A stretch of DNA of 64,000 bases from Hymenobacter aerophilus DSM 13606 (GTDB taxonomy: Bacteria > Bacteroidota > Bacteroidia > Cytophagales > Hymenobacteraceae). Made by a program: the position numbers and the translations under genes. Below are positions 1 to 8,303 of this stretch, in pieces. The notes beneath the pieces are model-generated. The model saw nothing but the letters and a program-made list of their open reading frames with translations. It ran no database searches and was not told the DNA's origin. The stretch lies in contig NZ_KB907801.1 in assembly GCF_000382225.1 (NCBI RefSeq), forward strand, positions 186,001 through 250,000, in the 5' to 3' direction. Each line of letters starts with the position of its first letter. Position 1 is the first letter of the stretch.

Positions 1-1078
1 GCTGCAGGTTTTCGTAGTAGATGCGGCCCTGCAGCAGGTGGGTGTAGGCCTTCTGTGCGGGGTTGCCCTTGGGCACGCGCACCGATTTTTCGAGCAGGGC
101 CAGCGCCGCCGGGTAGCGCTGCTGCCGGTATTCGAGCCGGCCCATTTCGTAGTAAATCTTGTCGGTGTACTCCTGGTTGTTGGGGTCCTTGAGCAGCTTG
201 GCGAAGTACTTATCCAGCCGCGCCCGGTCGTTCAGGTTCAGGTCCGACACCTGCCCGAGCATCAGCTTGCTGTAGAAATCCAGCTCGTAGGGCGGGTTTT
301 TCTTCAGGATCTGATTCAGCTGGGCGTAGGCTTTCTTATCCTCGCCCTGCTGCTGGTACAGCTGGGCCAGCACGTAGCGGGTGCGCGACTGCTCGTTCTT
401 CTCCTCAATATAAGGAATGGCCTTTTCGAGGTTTTCAATGGCCAGCTTGGGCTCGTTGATGCGCTGATAGTACTCGGCGCGGGTCAGGAACAAGGCCTGG
501 GCGTTGCGCTCGGTGCCGGTTTCCTTGTCGAGGATGTTCGAGACGGCCGCCGCGTTGTCCAGCTCATTCAGGGCCAGAAACGTGCGCATGAGCCACACCA
601 GCGCCTCGTGGCGGGCGTTCAGGTCGCGGCCCGTGCTGTTGACGTACTTGAACGTCTTGGCTGCGTCCTCGAACTCACCCTTATAATAGCGGGCCTGGCC
701 GATGAGCAGGTAGGAGTCGTCGGTCCAGTCGGAGCCGGGGCGGTACTGCACCGGGATGGAGGCCTTCTTGATGATGTCGTCCATGTCGGCCGTCAGGCGG
801 GTGGCCGTGGGCTGGTCAATCAACGGAAACAGGGGCAGCACGCGGTTGTAGTCGTTCACGCGCTCCTTGTTGAGCTTGGCCTCCACCTCGCGCATCTTCT
901 CGCGGGCCAGAAAGTAGGCGTTGTCGCGGGCCACCACGTTGTCGTAGGTGCGGCCCACCAGCGAGCGGCGGTCGGAGCCGGCACAGCCGCCCAGGGCGGT
1001 AGCCAGCAGCCCGGTGGCCGCCAGCGCCACGAGGGGCCGGAAAAGAGCAGCACGAAAAGTCGTCGGGGTCGTCGTCAA
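1..1078 (-). CDS. porW: PorW/SprE-like TPR lipoprotein of the type IX secretion system (N-terminal part)
   Basis: The reading frame is open from about 1078 to the window edge, so the C-terminus is missing. It starts with a lipoprotein signal (LLATALGGC, Cys in the lipobox) followed by GSDRRSLVGRTYDNVVARDN, then helical TPR-like repeats (for example SDWTDDSYLLIGQARYYKGE and LAQLYQQQGEDKKAYAQL). From memory this matches the start of SprE/PorW, the outer-membrane-anchored lipoprotein needed for type IX secretion and gliding in Bacteroidota. No in-frame ATG is visible near the signal peptide; TTG at 1078 is the best candidate start and is uncertain. The gene is divergent from the ATP synthase operon. 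A secreted protease with a type IX sorting tail at 43591-45882 fits an active system. It could instead be another TPR lipoprotein. Confidence 0.7.
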   Translation of the reverse strand, partial: MTTTPTTFRAALFRPLVALAATGLLATALGGCAGSDRRSLVGRTYDNVVARDNAYFLAREKMREVEAKLNKERVNDYNRVLPLFPLIDQPTATRLTADMDDIIKKASIPVQYRPGSDWTDDSYLLIGQARYYKGEFEDAAKTFKYVNSTGRDLNARHEALVWLMRTFLALNELDNAAAVSNILDKETGTERNAQALFLTRAEYYQRINEPKLAIENLEKAIPYIEEKNEQSRTRYVLAQLYQQQGEDKKAYAQLNQILKKNPPYELDFYSKLMLGQVSDLNLNDRARLDKYFAKLLKDPNNQEYTDKIYYEMGRLEYRQQRYPAALALLEKSVRVPKGNPAQKAYTHLLQGRIYYENLQ

Positions 1079-1279
1079 AGCGGCAGGGAAGCTCGGGCAG
1101 AAAAGAAGGACGGACCGGAAACGCCCGCCACCCACCGATTCGTTCGGGGGCTGGTGTTTTCAGCAACGTCGCAATCCTGGTAAAAGTACGCCTTTCTGCC
1201 CGGACGCTTTCGGCCCCCGCTCCGGCACGCTGCTAACGCGCCAAGCCGTAATTTCGTGGCCCCCTTCCGTTCTGCCCCT

Positions 1280-1522
1280 ATGGCCAGCCCCCTCAAGCCC
1301 ACCGACCCCCACGACAACAACTCCGACCGCCTCCGCACCGTGGCCCGCTACTCCGGCATCGGGGCCCAGATGGCCGCCACCATCGGCCTGAGCACCTGGG
1401 CCGGCTATTGGCTCGACAAGCACTACGCCACCCAAACGCCCTGGTTTACGCTGGGCCTGATGCTGCTGGGCACCTTCGCGGCGCTTTATAACGTGATTCG
1501 GGCCGTGAGCAAGGGCGAATAG
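1280..1522 (+). CDS. AtpZ/AtpI-like small membrane protein
   Basis: This is an 80-residue protein with a polar N-terminus, then GAQMAATIGLSTWAGYWLDK as the first membrane segment and WFTLGLMLLGTFAALYNVIR as the second. This two-helix layout with a short basic tail (AVSKGE) is that of the AtpZ/AtpI family, which precedes F0F1 ATP synthase operons and has been linked to c-ring assembly and Mg2+ or Ca2+ handling. ATG at 1280 is preferred over an upstream GTG because the extension would lie in the promoter region. It is the first gene of the atp operon; the next gene starts 67 bp downstream after a GC-rich hairpin-like stretch (about 1527-1560). Confidence 0.75.
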   Translation: MASPLKPTDPHDNNSDRLRTVARYSGIGAQMAATIGLSTWAGYWLDKHYATQTPWFTLGLMLLGTFAALYNVIRAVSKGE

Positions 1523-1589
1523 CGCACCCCACCCCCGGCACCTCCGGGGGTGGGGTGCACCAGCAGAACAATTCACATAAAGTCCCTGC

Positions 1590-1997
1590 ATGAAATCCTT
1601 TCTCAAGCCGTATTTACTGTTCAGCCTGCTGGTGGGCTTCGTGCTGTATGCGCTCCACAGCCAGTTCGGCCCGCGCGTCATCCATCCGTTCACGGTCTAC
1701 ACGTTTGCCTTCTTCTTTGTGCTCACGCTCGTGCTCTACCGGATGATGGAGCGGCTGCTGCGGGCCGATGCCGATAACTTTCTGGTAGCCTACTTCGGGG
1801 CGATGGTGGCCCGGCTGCTTTTGTCGCTTACGCTGGTGCTGGTGTACCTTTTGCGGGGCGGCGGGCAGGAGGGGGCGGCCCGCTGGGCCTTCCTCGGCAG
1901 CTTCTTCGCGCTCTATTTTCTCTTCGCCGGGTTTGAAGTATGGGCCGTTCTGAGTAACTTGCGCCCGTTTTCAAAACGGGGCGAAATCACAAAATGA
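1590..1997 (+). CDS. hypothetical four-helix membrane protein in the AtpI position
   Basis: The 135-residue protein has four hydrophobic segments, at about residues 5-22, 32-50, 66-88 and 98-121, with short loops and a basic C-terminus (LRPFSKRGEITK). I do not recognise a specific motif. Its position between the AtpZ-like gene and atpB, where many bacteria carry subunit I, and its size and topology suggest an ATP synthase assembly factor. That role is inferred from context only. The stop codon is 33 bp from atpB, so cotranscription is likely. Confidence 0.6.
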   Translation: MKSFLKPYLLFSLLVGFVLYALHSQFGPRVIHPFTVYTFAFFFVLTLVLYRMMERLLRADADNFLVAYFGAMVARLLLSLTLVLVYLLRGGGQEGAARWAFLGSFFALYFLFAGFEVWAVLSNLRPFSKRGEITK

Positions 1998-2030
1998 AGA
2001 TTTTGTGAGCGAATCCCTAAGCTACTCTGA

Positions 2031-3083
2031 ATGAAGCGCTTACTTTTTGCCCTCCTTTGCCTCTTCTCGCTGACCGCCCGTGCCAGTGAGCCCGTGGCTA
2101 CCACGGCCGACGCCACGGAGGCCGAAGGATTCCAGCCCGGCGAAATGATTTTGCACCACATCGGCGATTCGCACGAGTGGCACTGGTTCTCTCTCGGCGA
2201 AGATCATTACACCACCTACCTGCCCGTTCTGGCCTACCGGGCCGGCCACGGCGTATCGGCTTTCTCGTCGCGCGAGCTGGCCGAGGGCAAAACCTACGAC
2301 GGCCTGAAGCTGGAGCATGAGCACCTGGTTTCGGAGGACGGCGCTAAGGTCTACGACTTCTCCATCACCAAGAACGTGGCTTCGCTGATTCTGAGCGCGG
2401 CCGTGCTGCTGCTGGTGTTTACGGCCGTGGCTCGCGGCTACGCCAAGCGCGGCACCGAGGCTCCGCGCGGCATTCAGTCGTTCTTCGAGCCCATCATTGT
2501 GTTCGTGCGCGACGAAGTGGCCAAGAAGTCCATCGGCCCCAAGTATGAGCGCTACATGCCGTATTTGCTCACGGTGTTCTTCTTTATCTGGTTCAACAAC
2601 CTGATGGGCCTGATGCCCGGCGGCGCCAACCTCACCGGCAACATTGCCGTGACCATGACGCTGGCCATCATCACGCTGCTCATCACCCTGTTCAGCTCCA
2701 ACAAAAATTACTGGGCCCACATTTTCGCCACCCCCGGCGTGCCCAAGGCCCTGTTGCCCATCATGATTCCGGTCGAGCTGATTGGCGTTTTCGTAAAGCC
2801 CTTCTCGCTGATGGTGCGACTGTTCGCCAACATCACGGCCGGTCACATTGTAACGCTGAGCTTTATTGCGCTCATCTTCATCTTCCGCAACATTGGCGTA
2901 GCCCCCGTAACGCTGGCCTTCGGCTTGTTCATCTTCTTCCTGGAACTGCTGGTGGCCATTCTGCAGGCCTACATCTTCACGCTGCTCACCGCCATGTACA
3001 TCGGCGGCGCAGTGGAGGAGCACCATGATGCCGACTACCAGATGGGCGGCGGCGACGGCGCTACGCCGGCCCAGGTTCACTAA
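2031..3083 (+). CDS. atpB: ATP synthase F0 subunit a
   Basis: Subunit a forms the proton half-channels next to the c-ring in the inner membrane. The 350-residue protein begins with a cleavable-looking signal (MKRLLFALLCLFSLTARAS) and a soluble region of about 110 residues, an extension typical of Bacteroidota. The essential arginine is R263 in MVRLFANITAGH, and the last helices (FFLELLVAILQAYIFTLL) are conserved. A His/Asp-rich tail (EEHHDADYQ) ends the protein. It is followed 59 bp later by atpE. Family assignment is secure. Confidence 0.97.
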   Translation: MKRLLFALLCLFSLTARASEPVATTADATEAEGFQPGEMILHHIGDSHEWHWFSLGEDHYTTYLPVLAYRAGHGVSAFSSRELAEGKTYDGLKLEHEHLVSEDGAKVYDFSITKNVASLILSAAVLLLVFTAVARGYAKRGTEAPRGIQSFFEPIIVFVRDEVAKKSIGPKYERYMPYLLTVFFFIWFNNLMGLMPGGANLTGNIAVTMTLAIITLLITLFSSNKNYWAHIFATPGVPKALLPIMIPVELIGVFVKPFSLMVRLFANITAGHIVTLSFIALIFIFRNIGVAPVTLAFGLFIFFLELLVAILQAYIFTLLTAMYIGGAVEEHHDADYQMGGGDGATPAQVH

Positions 3084-3106
3084 GGCCTCCCATTTCCTGC
3101 CCCTAA

Positions 3107-3403
<297 letters not shown>

Positions 3404-3423
3404 GGATAGAGGTAGTACCAGAG

Positions 3424-3470
3424 CAGCCCGCTGCGCTAGGTCGCTTTAGCGCACGGCGTAGCGGGCTGTT
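3424..3470 (+). promoter_or_regulatory. nested hairpin between atpE and atpF
   Basis: An outer stem of agcccgct with agcgggct encloses a second stem of gcgcta with tagcgc, and a short T-run follows (tgtttgg). It lies in the middle of the atp operon, after the subunit made in the largest number. It could be a partial terminator or an RNA-processing and stability stem that raises atpE mRNA relative to downstream genes. The structure is visible; the function is inferred. Confidence 0.6.
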
Positions 3471-3551
3471 TGGCTTCTCCGGAGCCGGGGCCCCGTCAGG
3501 GTCCGCCCGCCGGATTTCAGCGTCCCCAGTACTCCTTACTGATTACTTTCC

Positions 3552-4046
3552 ATGAATATTGTAACGCCCGATTTTGGCCTGATTTTCTGGCAGGTGGTGA
3601 TTTTCCTCATCGTCCTGCTGTTGCTGCGTTCCTTCGCCTGGAAGCCTATTCTCAGCTCCCTCAAGGAGCGTGAAAGCTCCATCGAAGGTGCCCTGCGCAT
3701 GGCCGACCAGGCCAAGCTGGAGATGCAGCAGCTGCAGGCCGGCAACGAAAAGCTGCTGGCGGAAGCCCGCATGGAGCGCGACCGGATTCTGAAGGAAGCC
3801 ACCGCCATGTCGACCCAACTCGTGGAATTGGCCAAAACCAGAGCCACCGAGGAAGGCAGCCGCATGATTGCCCAGGCCCGCGAAGCCATCCAGAACGAGA
3901 AGAACGCCGCCCTGGCCGAGGTGAAAAACACCGCCGCCCAGCTCTCCATCGACATTGCCGAGCGCATCCTGCGTCGCGAGCTGACCGATCAGCCCGCCCA
4001 GCAGCAACTCGTCGATTCGTACCTGAAAGAAGTAAAGCTTAACTAA
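3552..4046 (+). CDS. atpF: ATP synthase F0 subunit b
   Basis: Subunit b is the peripheral stalk that ties F1 to subunit a. The 164-residue protein has one N-terminal membrane helix (LIFWQVVIFLIVLLLLRSFA, about residues 9-28) and then a long charged, Ala/Glu/Arg-rich coiled-coil region to the end. Length and topology are normal for the family. The stop codon runs directly into an inverted repeat (4047-4143) before atpH. Confidence 0.95.
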   Translation: MNIVTPDFGLIFWQVVIFLIVLLLLRSFAWKPILSSLKERESSIEGALRMADQAKLEMQQLQAGNEKLLAEARMERDRILKEATAMSTQLVELAKTRATEEGSRMIAQAREAIQNEKNAALAEVKNTAAQLSIDIAERILRRELTDQPAQQQLVDSYLKEVKLN

Positions 4047-4143
4047 GCGGCAAGCTGTAAGCTGCAAGCTGCAAGCTTCTGTTCTGAATTTAGAGCAGAA
4101 GCCGGACAGTAAACTTGCAGCTTGCGGCTTGTAGCTTGCAGCT
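4047..4143. repeat. inverted repeat of the GCTTGCAGC family (copy 1)
   Basis: The left arm (4047-4083, words such as gcaagctgtaagctgcaag) pairs with the right arm (4113-4143, cttgcagcttgcggcttg). The spacer is about 30 bp and AT-richer. The element starts directly after the atpF stop and ends 9 bp before the atpH ATG. It has no terminator T-run and sits inside an operon, so it is probably transcribed as a hairpin. Confidence 0.85.
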
Positions 4144-4151
4144 AAAAAAAT

Positions 4152-4712
4152 ATGTCTGAACTACGAGTTGCTTCCCGTTACGCCAAGTCGCTGATTGATT
4201 TGGCCCTGGAGCGGGGTGAGCTGGAGCAGGTGAAGCAGGACATGGACCTGTTCAGCAAGACGCTGGGCGAGAACCGCGACCTGCGGCTGCTGCTGCGCAA
4301 CCCCATTGTCAAGCACGATAAGAAGCTGGCCATTCTGCAGGCTATTTTCGGCGGCAAGGTCACGGCGCTGACGGAGAAGTTCTTCACGCTCGTAACCCAG
4401 CACAACCGCGAAAACTCGCTCGTTTTCATCGGCGACGAGTTTCTCAAGCAGTACAACCTGAAAAAGGGGATGCAGGTGGCCCAGGTGACCACCGCCACCA
4501 CCCTCGACCCCCAGTTGCGCGAGTCGTTGCGCCAGCTCGTGCGCGAGCAGGCCGGCCTGCCCGACGTAACGCTCCAGGAAAAAGTAGACCCCTCGCTGAT
4601 TGGCGGCTTCGTGCTCCGTATCGGCGACCAGCTCATCGACGACTCGGTGAGCTTCCGGCTGCGCAAGCTGCGCACCGAATTCTCGAAGAATCCCTACCAA
4701 CCCCAACTATAA
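4152..4712 (+). CDS. atpH: ATP synthase F1 subunit delta
   Basis: Subunit delta (OSCP equivalent) links the top of F1 to the b stalk. The 186-residue protein shows the family pattern: N-terminal SELRVASRYAKSLIDLALE, a central AILQAIFGGKVTALTEKFFT, and the conserved C-terminal PSLIGGFVLRIGDQLIDDSV. It is separated from atpA by 6 bp, so the two are translationally close. Assignment is secure. Confidence 0.95.
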   Translation: MSELRVASRYAKSLIDLALERGELEQVKQDMDLFSKTLGENRDLRLLLRNPIVKHDKKLAILQAIFGGKVTALTEKFFTLVTQHNRENSLVFIGDEFLKQYNLKKGMQVAQVTTATTLDPQLRESLRQLVREQAGLPDVTLQEKVDPSLIGGFVLRIGDQLIDDSVSFRLRKLRTEFSKNPYQPQL

Positions 4713-4718
4713 CCCACC

Positions 4719-6299
4719 ATGGCAGACGTACGTCCGGATGAAGTATCCGCCATTCTGCGGGAGCAACTCTCCAACTTCAAAACCGAAGCCGAACTCGAAG
4801 AGGTGGGCACGGTACTGCAGGTTGGCGACGGTGTAGCCCGCATCTACGGCCTGGGCAACGCCCAGTCGGGGGAATTGCTCGAATTTGAAAACGGCCTTCA
4901 GGCCCTGGTGCTCAACCTCGAAGAAGACAACGTCGGGGCCGTAATGCTCGGCGACTACTCCGACATTCGGGAGGGCGCCACCGTGCGCCGCACCAACAAA
5001 ATTGCCTCCATCAAGGTGGGCGAGGGCATTGTGGGCCGCGTGGTCAACACGCTGGGCCAGCCCATCGACGGCCGCGGCCCCATCCAGGGCGAAACCTACG
5101 AGATGCCGCTTGAGCGCAAGGCGCCCGGCGTAATCTTCCGTCAGCCCGTAACCGAGCCCATGCAGACGGGCATCAAGTCGATTGACGCGATGATTCCGAT
5201 TGGCCGCGGCCAGCGCGAGCTCATCATCGGCGACCGGCAGACGGGTAAGTCGGCCGTAGCTATTGACACCATCCTCAACCAGCGCGAGTTCTTCGAGCGC
5301 GGCGAGCCCGTGTTCTGCATCTACGTGGCCGTGGGCCAGAAGGCCTCGACCGTGGCCCAGGTGGTAAACGCCCTGACCAAGGGCGGCGCCATGGACTACA
5401 CGGTTGTCGTTTCCGCTTCGGCTTCCGATCCGGCCCCCATGCAGTTCTTCGCGCCCTTCACGGGTGCCGCCATCGGCGAGTACTTCCGCGACACGGGCCG
5501 TCCGGCTTTGGTGGTTTATGATGACCTGTCGAAGCAGGCCGTGGCGTACCGCGAGGTGTCACTGTTGCTGCGTCGCCCGCCGGGCCGCGAGGCTTACCCC
5601 GGCGACGTATTCTACCTGCACAGCCGTTTGCTGGAGCGTGCGGCCAAGATCAACGCCTCCGACACCATTGCCCGGGACATGAACGACCTGCCCGAGAGCA
5701 TCAAGCACCTCGTGAAGGGCGGCGGCTCGCTGACGGCATTGCCCATCATCGAGACCCAGGCCGGCGACGTATCGGCGTACATCCCGACCAACGTGATTTC
5801 GATTACCGACGGCCAGATCTTCCTCGAAACCAACCTGTTCAACTCCGGTGTGCGCCCCGCTATCAACGTGGGTATCTCCGTGAGCCGGGTAGGGGGTAAC
5901 GCCCAGATCAAGTCGATGAAGAAGGTGGCCGGCACGCTGAAGCTGGACCAGGCCCAGTTCCGCGAGCTGGAGGCCTTTGCCAAGTTCGGCTCCGACCTCG
6001 ACGCCTCGACCCGCCTCACCATTGAGCGCGGCCGTCGCAACCTCGAAATCCTGAAGCAGCCCCAGTTCTCGCCCCAGCGCGTGGAGGACCAGGTGGCCAT
6101 CATCTACGCCGCCACCAACGGCCTGCTCGACCGCGTGCCCGTCAACAAGGTGCGCGAGTTCGAGAAGGAGTTCACCCAGACCATGCAGACCCGCCACCCC
6201 AACGAGCTGGCGGCCCTCAAGGCCGGCAAGCTCGATGACACCGTCATCGGCGCCATCCGCCAGGTCGCCAACGACCTGTCGGCGGTATATTCTTCGTAA
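4719..6299 (+). CDS. atpA: ATP synthase F1 subunit alpha
   Basis: The alpha subunit is the non-catalytic nucleotide-binding subunit of F1. The 526-residue protein carries the P-loop GDRQTGKS (residues 171-178), the [10 protein letters not shown] segment with the arginine that reaches the catalytic site, and the usual N-terminal beta-barrel ([20 protein letters not shown]). The beta subunit gene atpD and epsilon gene atpC are not in this operon. In many Bacteroidota they form a separate atpDC operon, so their absence here is expected. The stop codon forms the edge of an inverted repeat. Confidence 0.98.
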   Translation: MADVRPDEVSAILREQLSNFKTEAELEEVGTVLQVGDGVARIYGLGNAQSGELLEFENGLQALVLNLEEDNVGAVMLGDYSDIREGATVRRTNKIASIKVGEGIVGRVVNTLGQPIDGRGPIQGETYEMPLERKAPGVIFRQPVTEPMQTGIKSIDAMIPIGRGQRELIIGDRQTGKSAVAIDTILNQREFFERGEPVFCIYVAVGQKASTVAQVVNALTKGGAMDYTVVVSASASDPAPMQFFAPFTGAAIGEYFRDTGRPALVVYDDLSKQAVAYREVSLLLRRPPGREAYPGDVFYLHSRLLERAAKINASDTIARDMNDLPESIKHLVKGGGSLTALPIIETQAGDVSAYIPTNVISITDGQIFLETNLFNSGVRPAINVGISVSRVGGNAQIKSMKKVAGTLKLDQAQFRELEAFAKFGSDLDASTRLTIERGRRNLEILKQPQFSPQRVEDQVAIIYAATNGLLDRVPVNKVREFEKEFTQTMQTRHPNELAALKAGKLDDTVIGAIRQVANDLSAVYSS

Positions 6300-6370
6300 G
6301 CTACAAGCTGTAAGCTGCAAGTCGCAAGCTGATGTTCAGTTATCAGGTTGAAGGCTTGTAGCTTGCCGCA
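6297..6370. repeat. inverted repeat of the GCTTGCAGC family (copy 2)
   Basis: The left arm (about 6300-6332, gctacaagctgtaagctg) begins at the atpA stop codon. A short right arm (about 6352-6369, ggcttgtagcttgccgc) closes it. It is the first of two adjacent elements of the same family filling the atpA-atpG gap. Confidence 0.8.
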
Positions 6371-6407
6371 CCCAGCTCAGCACACATGTTAATTAATCTA
6401 TAAGCCC

Positions 6408-6481
6408 CAGGCCGTAAGCTTTACGCTGACATTCGTTTGTCAGGTAAAAGCTTGCAGCTTGCAGCTTGTAGCTTGCAGCTC
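6408..6481. repeat. inverted repeat of the GCTTGCAGC family (copy 3)
   Basis: The left arm (ggccgtaagctttacgctgac) pairs loosely with gtcaggtaaaagcttgcag, and the right side continues as cttgcagcttgtagcttg to 6480. It ends 8 bp before the atpG ATG. Translation through it gives residues such as MQLVACSSTH in frame with atpG, which is why the gene can look 10 codons longer than it is. Confidence 0.8.
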
Positions 6482-6488
6482 AACCCAC

Positions 6489-7379
6489 ATGGCTAGCTTA
6501 AAAGAAGTCCGCAACCGCATTGTGTCGGTGCAGAGCACGCAGCAGATTACCAAAGCCATGAAGATGGTGGCGGCGGCCAAGCTGCGGCGCGCCCAGGACA
6601 ACATTCTGCGCATGCGGCCCTACGCCCAGCGCCTCAACGGTATCCTGGGCAACCTCACGGCCCTGGCCGGCGAGGAGGTGCAGAGCGAGTACGGCGTGGC
6701 CCGCCTCGTGCGCCGCGTGCTCATCATCGCCATCACCTCCGACCGCGGCCTGGCGGGCGCCTTCAACTCCAACGTGTTCAAGGCCACCAACGCCATGATT
6801 CAGGCCCGGTACGCCGAGCAGAACGCCTCGGGCAACGTGGTGGTGATGGCCATCGGCAAGAAGGCGCACGACTACTTCGGCAAGCGCGGGCCGCTGCTGG
6901 GCGACTACCAGCACGTGTTCGGCAAGCTCTCGTTTGACACCGTGCGCGTGGCGGCCGAGCAGGCCATGGATGGCTTCCGCAGCGGTGAGTTCGACGAGGT
7001 GGTGATGGTGTACAACGAGTTCCGCAACGTGGCCACCCAGGTCATTCAGGTGGAGCAGCTGCTGCCGCTGCTGCCCGCCGCGCAGCCCGTTTCCGACGCC
7101 GCTACCAGCAACGTGGACTACATCTTCGCGCCTTCGCAGGAGGAGATTGTGCAGACCCTGATTCCGCAGTCGCTCAAGATTCAGCTCTACAAGGCGGTGC
7201 TCGAAAGCAATGCCTCGGAGCACGGCGCGCGCATGACGGCCATGGACAAGGCCACCGACAACGCCGGCGAGTTGCTCAAGGAGCTCAAGCTGACTTACAA
7301 CCGCACCCGCCAGGCCGCCATCACCACCGAGATTCTCGAAATCGTGGGTGGCGCCGAAGCCCTGGCCGCGAGCCGGTAG
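6489..7379 (+). CDS. atpG: ATP synthase F1 subunit gamma
   Basis: Gamma is the central rotor shaft of F1. The 296-residue protein has the conserved start MASLKEVRNRIVSVQSTQQI and ITKAMKMVAAAKLRRAQ, and the C-terminal ELKLTYNRTRQAAITTEILE followed by IVGGAEAL. ATG at 6489 is chosen because a start at 6459 would lie inside the repeat and add 10 residues not found in the family. It is the last gene of the operon and is followed by a terminator at 7429-7460. Confidence 0.97.
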   Translation: MASLKEVRNRIVSVQSTQQITKAMKMVAAAKLRRAQDNILRMRPYAQRLNGILGNLTALAGEEVQSEYGVARLVRRVLIIAITSDRGLAGAFNSNVFKATNAMIQARYAEQNASGNVVVMAIGKKAHDYFGKRGPLLGDYQHVFGKLSFDTVRVAAEQAMDGFRSGEFDEVVMVYNEFRNVATQVIQVEQLLPLLPAAQPVSDAATSNVDYIFAPSQEEIVQTLIPQSLKIQLYKAVLESNASEHGARMTAMDKATDNAGELLKELKLTYNRTRQAAITTEILEIVGGAEALAASR

Positions 7380-7428
7380 CGTTTCCTCAGCTCTTAGCTG
7401 ACAGCGGTTAGCTGATAGCTTTCGTTTT

Positions 7429-7460
7429 AAGGCCCGTTTCCGAGAGGAAGCGGGCCTTTT
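7429..7460 (+). terminator. terminator of the atp operon
   Basis: The stem ggcccgtttcc pairs with ggaagcgggcc around a GAGA loop and is followed by tttt. Words of the AGCTAAC family (7388-7420, cttagctgac, ggttagctgatagct) lie between the atpG stop and this hairpin. Confidence 0.85.
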
Positions 7461-7650
7461 GCGTACGTGGGCGGCCCACCTTCCCCGCCGGCCCACCCCA
7501 CCCCCCGGCCCCCTCCGGGAGAGGGGAGCGGGTGCCCGCCGGCTGCCGGCGCAGGGTGCGGCGCGGGCGTTGCACCGGCCGCTTACAGGCCCGCCACCCG
7601 GCCACCGAACAGGGGGCCAGCCGTAGCGGGGGCGCTGTGCAGCGGCCCGA

Positions 7651-7806
7651 TAGCCCCGGAGGGGCGGCATATCGGTAGCCAGGCGGCCTGCTGAACGGTA
7701 GAGCCCCAGCGGGGCGACACCTTCCGTTGGCTTGCTGGTGTCGCCCCGCTGGGGCTCGAACTGCCGGCTGCTTTGCTGCTACCGATATGCCGCCCCTCCG
7801 GGGCTA
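7651..7806. repeat. nested palindrome, 28-bp outer and 20-bp inner arms
   Basis: The outer arms 7651-7678 and 7779-7806 are perfect 28-bp reverse complements (core ggaggggcggcatatcgg). The inner arms 7702-7721 and 7737-7756 are perfect 20-bp reverse complements (agccccagcggggcgacacc). A cruciform or very stable double hairpin is possible. I see no gene here: the possible frames are shadows of the repeat. Confidence 0.9.
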
Positions 7807-7856
7807 CCCGACGGACGGGGGAGGGGCCTGCCGTAGCGGGGCCGCCCGCCGCGGGC

Positions 7857-8240
7857 GCCTCACCCCCCGGCCCCCTCTCCTCAACAGGAGAGGGGGAGCC
7901 TGAACTTCCCTTGTGGATGGCAGTAGGAGCAGTCGTTGAACGCACCCCCTCTCCTTTTCCGGAGAGGGGGCCGGGGGGTGAGGCGCCCACCAGAGCCGTT
8001 GAACGCACCCCCTCTCCTTTTCCGGAGAGGGGGCCGGCGGGTGAGGCGCCCACCAGAGTCGTTGAACGCACCCCCTCTCCTTTTCCGGAGAGGGGGCCGG
8101 GGGGTGAGGCGCCCGCCAGAGCCGTTGAACGCACCCCCTCTCCTTTTCCGGAGAGGGGGCCGGCGGGTGAGGCGCCCACCAGAGTCGTTGAACGCACCCC
8201 CTCTCCTTTTCCGGAGAGGGGGCCGGGGGGTGAGGCGCCA
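7857..8240. repeat. inverted repeat with a right arm amplified five times (63-bp units)
   Basis: A left arm (7857-7902, cctcaccccccggcccc) is followed by a spacer and then five tandem copies of the right arm. The copies start at 7935, 7998, 8061, 8124 and 8187 with an exact 63-bp period. Units 1, 3 and 5 read ccgggggg; units 2 and 4 read ccggcggg; so the array has an A-B-A-B-A order. Because 63 is divisible by three, every frame through it stays open, which produces long spurious reading frames. The same element occurs once, as a simple arm pair, at 14998-15132. Confidence 0.9.
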
Positions 8241-8303
8241 CGCCCGCCCGACGACGCCCACCCGCCGGACCAATCAGCCGCCGCGCCGTACCTTACCGGG
8301 GCT

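Noticed and set aside
38..1183. Long plus-strand reading frame opposite porW
   Set aside because: It is the mirror of the lipoprotein gene; its translation is Val/Leu/Gly-rich without domain motifs, while the minus strand shows a lipobox and TPR repeats.
4719..7379. Loss of atpD and atpC
   Set aside because: Many Bacteroidota carry atpDC in a separate operon, so absence here is normal.
7935..8240. CRISPR array
   Set aside because: Units are contiguous 63-bp copies without unique spacers and no cas genes are near.
7773..8303. N-terminal extension of the restriction gene by 177 residues
   Set aside because: The frame is open only because the repeat period (63 bp) is a multiple of three; the extension is repetitive Pro/Gly sequence.
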